Assembly: GCA_943704415.1 (NCBI GenBank)
Contig: CALSCO010000309.1
Coordinates: 1 to 19,006 of the forward strand
Direction of reading: 5' to 3'
Source of the DNA: Parvularia atlantis
Lineage: Eukaryota > Opisthokonta > Rotosphaerida
DNA length: 19,006 nt
The notes beneath the pieces were generated by a model. That model was given only the letters and a program-made list of their open reading frames with translations, searched no databases and was not told the DNA's origin. Each line of letters begins with the position of its first letter. The stretch's first letter is position 1. Positions 1 through 8,427 of this stretch are shown one piece after another. The translations under genes and the position numbers were made by a program.

Positions 1-450
1 CCCCCCCCGCGCCGCCCGTCGCGCGGCTCACGGCGCCCCGCCGCCGCGTCGCGCCAGGAGCTCAGCAGCTACCCGGTCGACCTCACCGAGCGCATCTACG
101 TCGCCGGCCAGAATGGCAACGACGTGACGCTGCTCAAGCAGGTCGCGCCGCGCTTCATGCGCAGCCTTGTGACGAGGCACGCATCCCTGCGCGCGTCCTC
201 ACGCCGCTGCTCACGCGTCCCTGGCCGCAGCGTGCGCCCCTCGAGCCCGACCAGCTTCGACGTGGTCAACTACAATATGAACTTTGACGCGGTCACGGCG
301 GCCTTCGTCGAGGCCAGCAACGCCGTGGGCATCTCGGTCTTCGGCTGGACGATCAACGACCGCAGCACGATGCAGGAGGCGATCGACGCCAATGTCAACG
401 CCGTTCTGACCGACTACCCGGACGTCTTCATCGACGTGCGCGACAACTAG
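1..450 (+). CDS. Glycerophosphodiester phosphodiesterase (GDPD), 3' part only
   Basis: C-terminal part of a GDPD-family enzyme, which hydrolyses glycerophosphodiesters to glycerol-3-phosphate and an alcohol; the 5' part lies left of the window. The reading frame is open from base 1. It carries a segment ending VAPRFMRS, then FDVVNYNMNFD, then the family's closing block GISVFGWTIND followed by NAVLTDYPDVF, which matches the W-T-[IV]-N-D and [IL]-[IL]-T-D-[YF]-P end of the TIM-barrel. Catalytic residues are upstream and not visible. About 34 codons (169-254) between MRS and FDVV look like intron sequence: a GTGACG donor at 169, TCAC at 211-214, CGCAG at 226-230. However, excising 169-230 breaks the frame, while reading through keeps it open. 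So the exact junction is unresolved. The stop TAG is at 448-450. Family call is firm from the C-terminal block; exon structure is not. Confidence 0.72.
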   Translation, partial: PPPRRPSRGSRRPAAASRQELSSYPVDLTERIYVAGQNGNDVTLLKQVAPRFMRSLVTRHASLRASSRRCSRVPGRSVRPSSPTSFDVVNYNMNFDAVTAAFVEASNAVGISVFGWTINDRSTMQEAIDANVNAVLTDYPDVFIDVRDN

Positions 451-479
451 TCCGCCCCAGCTCACCCCAGCTAGTTTTG

Positions 480-501
480 TCTCTCTCTCTCTCTCTCTCT
501 C
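480..501. repeat. (CT)n microsatellite between convergent genes
   Basis: An uninterrupted CT dinucleotide tract of about ten units lies in the roughly 100 bp between the stop of the GDPD gene (450) and the stop of the Byr4-like gene on the other strand (552). It is pyrimidine-rich on the plus strand and probably lies in the 3' UTR of one or both genes. No other feature is visible in this spacer. Confidence 0.9.
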
Positions 502-551
502 CTGTCCCGCTGGAGTTATGCACACAACACGCGCGCGCACTGCCCGTACGC

Positions 552-2624
552 TCACTCGGGCATCTTCTTGGCGATCTGCGCCGCCGCCGGCGCGTGCTCA
601 GTGCCCGCGTGCAACCGCAAAAAGGCCGCGGCGCGCACCTCGCGGATAAAGTACAGGTGCTCGCGGATGTTGAGCCGCGGATCCCAGTCGCGCATGAGCC
701 GCCGGTGCGCCACCTCGGCCGCACGCAGCTTCTCGAGGTACGCCAGGCTGAGCGTGAACACGGAGCGGTCGTCTGTGCGCCCGCGTGAGCCCGGCGCGAG
801 CACACCACCAGCGGCCACGCACCGTCCGTCTCGCGCCGCTGCTCCGGCGCAAACATGAGCCCCTCGAGCTTGGCGCCGTCCTGCTCGTTGCCAATCCAGC
901 ACATGCGCTCAGGGTCAAAAACCATGCCGTTGACGACCTGGCGCGGCCCGCGGTCAGCGCACGCGCGGCATACAGCGAGGCGAGCGGCGGCGTGCCTTGG
1001 GCGTCGGCATGCCCAGGTTGGTGATTAGCGCCGGCCGCGCGGGCGTCACACGCTCAAACTCGTCCAGCGCGGTCGCGTTGCCCTCCCAGACCTTCTTGAT
1101 CGGGTCGTAGACCATCTCGCCCACGACCTTGGGCGTCTTGGTCTTGTTCAGGTCCTGGATCAGGAACGGCCCGCGGCGCGGCTGACGGTGCTGCGCACGT
1201 CATGCCCCATCCCATCAGCCGTAGAGCGACACGCGCGCTTGCGCAGTGCAGCGCACCTTTGACCGCCGCTTCCCCGGCGACGTGAGTGCGGCCGGCACGG
1301 GCGCGGGCCGCGGCGGCGTCGGCTCGCCGTCGAGGCCGTCGAGCTCGCGCCCGGTCGCCTGCACGTGCCGCAAGCCGCGCGCGAGCTTGGCAGGGCTCAC
1401 GTCGACGCCAAAGCTGGCCATCTCTGAGTCAGCGATATACTCGACCCTGTGAGCGACCTCGCGCGTCAGCAGAGACGGCGCACGCGTGGCGGGGCGTGAC
1501 GCACGTCGCTGACCGCAGCTTTGCGAGGTGCGCGGGCAGCACCGGCCGGTCTGCTGCCCCTAGCGCTGCGAGTCGGTCATCGCCTGATCGATCTGCGACG
1601 CTCACATGCGCGCGCTTACCGGGCGAGTCGTGCCGTCGCGTCGGGAACGAGTGCACGCGCTCGCCCTGCTGCGACAACGGCTGCTGCAGGCTCTGCAGGC
1701 GCGCGCGGTTCTGCGGCAGGCGCGAGGTCGACAGCAGCGCCATGTCGGGGATGTCAAGGCTGTCGGCAACGCGTCAGTTGCCACACGCACGCACGCATAC
1801 AAACACGGCTCGCGCGCACCCGCTCCAGTCGTTTTCCTCGGCCGCGCCCAGCTTAAGCTGCAGCGGGCCCTCGGGCAGCTCGAGGTCGTCAAACGACTCG
1901 TCTTCGCTCTGGTTGCTCGACGTGCTCGTCGTGGTTGACCCGCGGCTGCGGTGGCCGCGCAGGCGTGACGGCGGCGAGGCGAACACTGCGCGCGCAGCAC
2001 TCAGGCGCCGCCGTCGCAGTGAGCACGCACGCACGCACGCACCCTTGGGCATCGCCGGCTGCTGCGGTCGCGGGTCCTGGGCAAAGCCCTCGACGGCGAT
2101 CGCGGTAGTGGCCTCGCCGGGCGCGAGCGAGCGCAGGCGCAGCGGCTGGCCGGCCGCGGGGAAGCTAACGTCGCCCCACGTATCGTCGACGTCCTCGACC
2201 GCGGCGGCGGTCTTGGTGCTGCCGAGGCGCACGATGCGTCCCGCTGCCGCCGTTGATGTGGTTGCGGGTGCGGGTGCGGGTGCTGGTGCTGGTGCTGGTG
2301 CTGGTGCTGGTGCGCTTGCGGGCACGTCGTCCACGTCGAGCTCGTCCGGGTACGTCTCCTTCGGCGCCCGCGCCTGCGCAGGCTGCAGCTGCGGGGGCGA
2401 CGCGTCCACGTCCGACCAGTCCTCGGCCGGCGGCGCGCACCCGCGCCCCGTTCCGCGCAGCTGCCGCACGTAGCCCGGCACGTCATGCGGCACGCCCGCG
2501 GCCGCGACGACCTGCAGCCCGCGCGGCGCCGGCGCGCTATTGTTGTCGGGGTCCGCTGCGGCTGTGCGGTGCCTGCGCTTGCGCCGCCGCGGCACGTCGT
2601 CCTCCGTCTTCGCGGGCGACGGCG

Positions 2625-2699
<75 letters not shown>

Positions 2700-2787
2700 T
2701 CGATAGCCGCATGAGCGTGAACGTCGTCGCGGCGCTGACGAGGGCGACGGCAACGAAGCCGACGGCCGCCTTGGCCACGTCCGACAT
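552..2787 (-). CDS. byr4: Byr4/Bfa1-like spindle-pole GAP subunit, 8 exons, about 610 aa
   Basis: Predicted partner of a Cdc16/Bub2-type TBC protein; in yeasts this two-component GAP acts on the Spg1/Tem1 GTPase at spindle pole bodies and restrains septation or mitotic exit. The C-terminal half holds the family blocks: GPFLIQDLN, VVGEMVYDPIKKVWEGN and RPALITN (exon 5, about residues 435-499), then GMVFDPERMCWIGNE (after residue 500). Upstream are repeated acidic 'W/F-D-x-L-P' segments, such as DTWGDVSFP, ESFDDLELPEGPLQLK and NDWSGLDIPDM. I place introns at 1986-2042, 1760-1819, 1566-1619, 1447-1504, 1191-1256, 938-995 (a GC-AG intron) and 773-822; all phases agree. The ATG at 2787 is the only early in-frame Met apart from one 25 codons on. 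The first 26 residues are hydrophobic and followed by poly-Gly, poly-Ser and an Ala-Pro repeat, which is odd for this family. An unseen intron, or a fused upstream gene, is possible. Family call is strong, N-terminus weak. Confidence 0.82.
2265..2316. repeat. Hexamer repeat GGTGCT/GGTGCG coding an Ala-Pro tract
   Basis: About eight tandem 6-bp units of the GGTGCT/GGTGCG type lie in exon 1 of the Byr4-like gene, where on the minus strand they encode alternating Ala-Pro residues. The array keeps the reading frame for any change in copy number. It is probably a flexible linker of variable length. Confidence 0.85.
2624..2699. repeat. Abutting (CTG)n and (CCG)n trinucleotide arrays
   Basis: A CTG array of about nine units runs directly into a CCG array of about sixteen units. 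On the minus strand they encode poly-Gly followed by poly-Ser in the N-terminal part of the Byr4-like protein, immediately after its hydrophobic segment. Such arrays commonly vary in length between strains and may be collapsed or expanded by assembly. Confidence 0.88.
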
Positions 2788-2908
2788 GGCGTTGTACGGC
2801 GGGCCGTGCGTAAATGTTCCACACTTTGCGCGTGGGTGGCCACGCGCGGAATGCATGGCGCTGACTGACCGCGCGCTCGGCCCGCAGCCGCCGCCGCCGC
2901 CGCCCGCG
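2788..2908. promoter_or_regulatory. Short divergent intergenic region (Byr4-like / RSC9-like)
   Basis: Only 67-121 bp separate the start codon of the Byr4-like gene (2787, minus) from that of the RSC9-like gene. The latter could start at 2855 or 2909, both in frame. The sequence must hold both core promoters unless one or both genes have further 5' exons. I see no TATA box; it contains GTAAATGTTCC, one of the few AT-richer stretches nearby, at about 2810-2820. Promoter function is inferred from position only. Confidence 0.4.
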
Positions 2909-5231
2909 ATGGCGTCGCACCACCTGGCCGCGCTGCTGCCGCGGCCCGTTGGGCGCCCGCCCAGCAACCCCAACTCGTGGGCGTACATCTCGCGCCAGCT
3001 CGCGCGCAACGCGCAGCTCAACGCGCAGGGCGGCGGCGTGCGGCTCCCGGCCCTGCTTGGCGCCGCCGCCGCCGGGCCGAGCGCCTTCGCCGGCAGCGGG
3101 TCCCCCGGCCGCCCGCCGCCCGCCGCCCTGGCACAGCCGCGCACGCCGGGAACGCCCGCGCAGCACCTGCACCACCAGCAGCTCGGTGCGTGTCGTGTCG
3201 TGTGTGGAGCCAGTGAGGGGCTGGCGCGGTCGGGTCGGGACGCGCGGCCGTTGCGGGCGTGTCGCGGGCCTGTCGCAGGCGCGTCTCACATGCGTCGCGT
3301 CGCAGTGATGTGGCTCGCGGGCGGGCGCGGGAGCCGCATCATGCTCGCGCTCGCCAGCGGCCTGCCCAACGAGATCGACTGGGCGCTGTTCCAGCTGGTC
3401 AACCTCAGCTTCGAGTTGCGTGGTGCGCACGTGCTGGCGGCGGCGGTGTGGCCCCGGCTCATCCTCGCGACGCGCGCAGAGCTCCTTCTTGCGGCGCACG
3501 CAGGTCTCGTCGACGCGTTGCTCGAGCTCGTCGAGCCCGCCCGGCTCGTCTGCGCACGCGACAAGTACGGCGCGTCGGGCTGTGCCGACGACGACGACAC
3601 CGCCGCGACGCTTCAGAGCTGTGCGTCGTGCCTGCAGCTACATTTACGCGCTGACGGGCGCCGCACGCAGACTACGAGCGCACGCGCGATCTGACGCCGG
3701 CCGACCGCGCCGCCGCCAACTTTGGCGAGATCGGCTTCGCCGTGCCGGGCATCTACCGCTCAAACACGTACAGCTTCGCCAACGGGCACGTCGCGCCCGT
3801 CGAGGCGCACAGGTGCGTCAGCAGGCCGCCCGCTGAGACGGTGGCTGACCCGGCCCGCGCGAGCAGGATACAAACGGTCGTGACGGTGCTGCTGAACACG
3901 TCGTTCCACAGCGACAATGCTCAGCTGCTCTGCGCGCGCGCGGACGTGCTGCAGCTGCTCGTGGACGTGCTTGAGCTCGAGTACCGCAGCGCGCACATGG
4001 AGATCCGGCGCGATGCGCTCGACATGCTGCTCAACCTCGCGCCGCACATGACGCTGCACGTGCGCCGCCACTGCTCGGCGCCCGCGCTGCCCGCCGCCGC
4101 CTGACCGCCCGACCCGCGCGCAGAGCCTCGACCAGCCGCTCGTGCGTATCGTGAGCGACTACGTCCACGGCGACGACCGCCACCTCGTCATCGGCGCGCT
4201 GCGCGTGCTCTCGGCGTGGTGCATCAAGCTCGAGAACGACGAGGTGCTCAGGAGCCTCGACGCGCGCATCCTCGCACGCGCCACGCAGCTGTTGCTGCTC
4301 AACGACGACGAGCTCGCGACGATCGTACTTGAGTTTCTCTCGCGCTTCATCGCGGTCGCGCCCGACGCCGCCCTGCGCGTGAACCGCGTGCCCGGCGGCG
4401 TCGTCAAGCTGCTCATGCTCTTCCTGAGCGGACGACACGCCGGTGCGCACAGCCTGGCAGCTCGCACGCGCCCCGGTGCTGACGGCAGTCGCAGCCCGCG
4501 CACTCTTCCAGCGCGCACGGCCAGCGCCGACGCTTCGTGCACCAGCACCGCCTGCGGCCGCGGCAGCGACTGCGAAGAAGCGCGTGCACGCCGACAGCGA
4601 GCCGGACGGCGACGTGATCGAGGACAGCGGGCGCGTGCACATCAACGGCGTGAGCGCCAGCGACGGCGACAGCGCCGCGAACGGCAAGGCCGGCGTCAAC
4701 GGCAGCGGCGTGTACGATCACGCGCACGCCTGCCACTGGGTCATGCCGGCGCTGGCCGAGAGCCCCGAACTGCTGAGGCGCTGCGAAGAGGCGTTCGAGA
4801 CGGCGCAGGACCTGTACCGGCACGTCCTGCAAGGGCACGCAGCTGCGGGCAAGGGCACGCGGGCGCACCGGTGCGCTTGGCGAGGCTGCGGGCGCGAGCT
4901 GTCGACGGTGGGCGCGTTCCGCGTGCACCTGGCGTCGCATCTGTTTGCGGTGACGGCCGCGCGGCGCGAGAGTTCGGCCGACGCGCTGTGGGCGGCGCTC
5001 GCGGTTGACGACGGCGAGGACGGGCCAGGCGACGCCGCACCGCAGGCCGACACGCCCTACGTCAGCTTCCTGGCTGGGATGCTGCTCGCGCGCGTTGCGA
5101 GCACCAAGGAGAACCACGACGCGTTCCGCACGCATCACGACGAGCTCGTGGAGCTCAGCACGCACAAGACGCGCGTCGGCTCTCTCGCCGGGCTCGTCCT
5201 GCAGGAGCTGGAGGCCGCGCCAGACGCATGA
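2909..5231 (+). CDS. RSC9: RSC9-like subunit of RSC/PBAF-type chromatin remodeller, 7 exons, about 641 aa
   Basis: Probable fungal Rsc9 (ARID2/BAF200-like), a structural DNA-binding subunit of an RSC-type nucleosome remodeller acting in the nucleus. Visible parts: an N-terminal segment with SWAYISRQLARNAQ; a helical repeat region starting GLPNEIDWALFQLVNLSFEL and continuing through AGLVDALLELVEPARL, TVVTVLLNTSFHSDNAQLL and HLVIGALRVLSAWCIK; and two C-terminal zinc fingers. The second finger is canonical, C-x4-C-x12-H-x3-H starting at HRCAWRGCGREL (about residues 523-546). The first (about 474-510) begins ACHWVM and ends LYRHVLQGH. No ARID domain is recognisable, as in several fungal Rsc9 proteins. 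Introns: 3186-3305, 3423-3479, 3621-3670, 3813-3866, 4060-4123 and 4443-4494; phases all agree. The last one is needed because the frame changes there. An in-frame ATG at 2855 would add 18 Pro-rich residues. Confidence 0.78.
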
Positions 5232-5259
5232 TCAAGACATCTAAAGCTAGAAGCCTGCC

Positions 5260-5292
5260 TTTTTTTTTGTGTGTGTGTGTGTTTGTGTGTGC
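5260..5292. repeat. T-run plus (GT)n between convergent stops
   Basis: Nine T residues are followed by a GT repeat interrupted once by TTT. It lies in the 87-bp spacer between the stop of the RSC9-like gene (5231) and the minus-strand stop at 5319-5321. It is probably 3' UTR or transcription-end sequence shared by convergent genes; on the minus strand it reads as CA repeats followed by A9. Confidence 0.8.
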
Positions 5293-5318
5293 ACGCCAAA
5301 CAAAACAGGTGCCCTCCC

Positions 5319-8300
5319 TCACGCCGCCGGGTCTGCCCTCTGCTTGCGCTGTGGCCCGGCGTCGTCTTCGACGGCTTCATCCGAGTCGGCGTCCTCGTCG
5401 TTGTCCCCGGCCGCGTCGTCCTCGGCCGCGTTGTCTTCCTGTGCCTCCTGACGGTCGCCGCGGGGACCGAGCGTGCACAGCAACCGCCGCCGCTCTGCCT
5501 CGAGGTGGTCTGCGTTGTCGCGCACGCCGCTGAAGAATTCGGCGAGCACCACACGCGCGTCGTCGGGCTTGGGCAGCGAGTCTGTCTGCAGCCGCTCGGC
5601 CGTCTGCCGCCAGAGCGGCTCGCTCGCAAGCACGTAGATGAGACCCAGCTGTGCCTGGCGGCTGTTGAGCGGCGGCATCATCCACGGCTGCTTGCTGCTT
5701 GCGGCGTCCTCCACATCGTCCTCGGATGTCGTCTCGTCGGTGGTTGTCATCTCGTCTGCGCTCGTTTCGTTTGTGCTCGTCTCGTCCGCGCCTGTCTCGT
5801 CTGCGCCTGTCTGCTCCTCGTCGTCCTCCTCGTCCTCCTCGTCGTCCTCGCCCTCCTCGTCGTCCTCGCCCTCCTCGTCGTCCTCGCCCTCCTCGCCCTC
5901 CTCCTCTTCTTCGCCCTCCTCGCCCTCCTCGCCCTCCTCGCCGTCATCCTCGTCGTCATCGTCCTCCTCCTCCTCCTCCACGGCCATCATCGCCTCGGCC
6001 AGATCGCCGGCCGTCGGCAGCAGCCCACCCGTCTTGCTGAAGCTGGGCTCGACGGCCGCGCGGATCATGGTCTCGACGTCGGCGCTGTTCACGCGCACGT
6101 ACTTGCCGTCCTTGACCTCGACCTGGCGTGTGCGCTCCGCATATGAGTACACCGCGGCAACGTTTAATGCGACAGCACGCACGGCCGAGCCAAAGGTCTC
6201 GCGCAGGTGCGTCGTGAGGTGCACGGTGCGCAGGGCGAGGGCGCTCGAGCGCGCGACATCGGCCCCGACGTGCCGGATCGACGCCCAGCCGTCGTTCTCT
6301 GCGAGGCGCAGTCTCAATGCACGAACGCACGGGCACCGCACAGCGATCGCACCTGCGTTGCCCAGAATCGCCTGGATGATGCGCGCGTTGAGCACGTCCT
6401 GGTCGGCTGGCTCGTTATGGCGCCGCATGACGGCCTGCCAGCGACGTCAGCCTGGCGCGGTCCAACACGGCGCCAGCGCACCAGGTCGCCGAGGAGCTTG
6501 GCGAGGCGCGGGTTGCTCGGCTCGCGCTTGATGGAGACGTACGCCACGGGCGCCGTCTTGCTGTTGACGGGGTTGTCGAGCACGTCCGTGACTTCGACAT
6601 TAAACACGTCGCGGCCGTACGTCTGCGCGCATGCTGCTGAGCGACGCGTCGCGCGTGCGCTCGTGTGTGCACCAAAATCAGCCGGAGCAGGAGGGCGCTC
6701 GGCGCGAGCTTGGTCGCAAGCACGTCGTCGAGCACAATTGAGCCAAACAGGCGCGTGATGCGCTGCTGCAGCGACGACCTAGTGTCCCACAGCAAGTGGT
6801 ACAGGTCGCTGCCGTCGTAGCACGGTCAGCACCGCCCGTGCGCAGCCACGGCAGGACGCACCTGAGCAGCACGCGCTCACCCTCGATGCCGTCCTCGGGC
6901 TCATCCTCGGGCGGCGGGGGCGGCGCAGCCACCAGCTGACGCCCACGAAGCGGTCGCGCAAAGACACCGGCGTGGTACTTGATCACAAAGTAGATGTCGG
7001 CCAGCTCCTCGCTCACGGCCTGGACGGTCACGGGCGCGTAGAGACGGCTAGCGCGACGCGTGAGACGATGTGCGCTGCGGGCGCCTGCGCACCGTTGGCG
7101 GTCGCGCTTCTCCTTGCCCGCGAGGTAGCCGATCCGGTCCCTGATGTCCGAGTACGACTTGGTCGGGAAGAGCTTCTTGACGTCGCTCCAGCGGCGGACG
7201 GGCGGCAGCGGGTAGTCAAGCTAAGGCGGACATGGCGGCGGGTGAGTGTTTGCGCGCGCGTGAGCTGGCAGCCGTACGTTTTTGTCTTTGAGCAGACGGA
7301 AGCGCTCCCATCGCTGCATCGTGTCGAGCAGGTTGTGGTCCTCTTCGGGCGTCCAGACCGGGTTGCGCAGCGGATTGTACAGGCGGTCCCACTGCATGGG
7401 GCCGCGTGAGGCACCACGCCAGCGCCCCGCCGTACGCACGCGCACGCACCATGTCCATGCACTCGCGCCGCGAGCGCGGCACGGGCCCGGCGCGGCTCAC
7501 TACCCGCGCGATCGACTTCCACCCCTTGTTGTACGAGATCGTGAGCGACTTGGTCAGGAAAAAGTCGGCCGTGGACTTGAGCGCGGCCAGCTGCGCGTCG
7601 GTCCACGCATCCGGCTTGCTGCGGCCAAGCTGCGTGCGCGAGCGTGAGCACGGCTAGGCGGGCCGGTTGCGTGCTCCGCACCTTGTCGAGCACGAGGTCG
7701 ACCTCACCGCGCCCCGTCGCCTCGCTGCTCTTGGCCGCGACCCACGTCCAGCTCAAGCGCACGCGCAGGTCCTTCTTCTGCCCCTGCGCCTCCTTGGCGG
7801 CCCTGAGCACGGCTTCGACCTGCTCGGGTGTCCACGACAGGGCCTTGGCGGCGGCGCGCAGCTTGGCGGCCATCACGAGCACGTTCTGGGTCTGCGTGGC
7901 GCGCTGTGTCAGCCGCATATGCCCGTCGGCACCACCGCCGGCACCTGCTCGTAGCACTCCTGCGCGCCGCGCGGCTCGCCCAGCTGCCGCTGGCCCAGGT
8001 CCTCCGCTATGCCCTGCCAGGTGCGCGGGTCGAGCAAGTCGCGCTGCTCGGCGCCCGCGCGCAGCACGTCGTGCAGCAGCTGCTGCAGCTCGTCGGGCTT
8101 CCACGGGGCAGGCGGCTGCGCGGGCGGGTCGGCGGGCACCTCGGGCGCCGACGCGGCTGCGGCCGTCGAGAGCAGCCGTCTGCGGCAGGGCCATGAGGTG
8201 GGCCGAACGGGAAAGACGGCCGCGCCGCACCTGCTCGTCGCGCCGAGCAGCGGCGACGTCACGCGCGGCGGCAGTGACGCGGTGCGCTGCAGCGCCCGTC

Positions 8301-8394
8301 GCAGCCACGGAACGAGCAGCGCTGGCGGTGGCGGCGGCGTGGCGCGTGAGCAGACGGCGCGCGCGACAGAGAGCGCGGCGCACTGCGCACCCAT
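5319..8394 (-). CDS. Four-SANT/Myb-repeat protein with presequence-like N-terminus, joined in frame to an unidentified acidic helical region (11 exons, about 851 aa)
   Basis: Function unknown. The N-terminus (about residues 1-65) is Ala/Arg/Leu-rich without acidic residues and ends SRRLLSTAAAAS, like a cleavable mitochondrial presequence. Four SANT/Myb-like units follow, starting at WKPDELQQLL (about 80), WTPEQVEAVLRAA (153), WTDAQLAALKSTADFF (212) and WTPEEDHNLLDTMQRW (276), ending RRWSDVKKLFPTKSYSDIRD. From about residue 346 there is a different part: LADIYFVIKYHAG, a Pro/acidic linker, helical blocks (LQQRITRLFGSIVLDDVLA, YVSIKREPSNPRLAKLLGDL), a long Glu/Asp/Gly tract and a final block KQPWMMPPLNSRQAQLG. 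Introns: 8180-8230, 7892-7944, 7630-7681, 7392-7449, 7221-7277, 7048-7092, 6809-6861, 6623-6672, 6435-6481, 6299-6352; phases are consistent. I see no stop between the two halves and no usable ATG for the second. Two adjacent genes, split near 6850-7090, remain possible. The start at 8394 is the only Met before exon 3. Confidence 0.6.
5815..5985. repeat. Imperfect TCCTCG-type coding minisatellite (acidic tract)
   Basis: About 170 bp made of imperfect 6-12 bp units such as TCCTCG, CCCTCC and TCGTCC. On the minus strand they encode an almost uninterrupted Glu/Asp/Gly run in the last exon of the gene at 5319-8394. Just downstream in the protein (5740-5815) a second degenerate array encodes Thr/Asp/Glu/Ala units of the ETGADETSTNE type. 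Such acidic tracts are common in nucleolar or chromatin proteins, and sit oddly with a mitochondrial presequence. Confidence 0.85.
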
Positions 8395-8427
8395 GACTGC
8401 GGGATGGCAGCGTAATCACCCCCACCA
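8395..8427. promoter_or_regulatory. 33-bp gap between divergent start codons
   Basis: The minus-strand start at 8394 and the TrmH-like start at 8428 are separated by 33 bp, so both core promoters and 5' leaders must overlap the neighbouring gene unless an upstream non-coding exon exists. The gap holds GCAGCGTAATCACCCCC, with no TATA-like element. Role inferred from position only. Confidence 0.35.
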
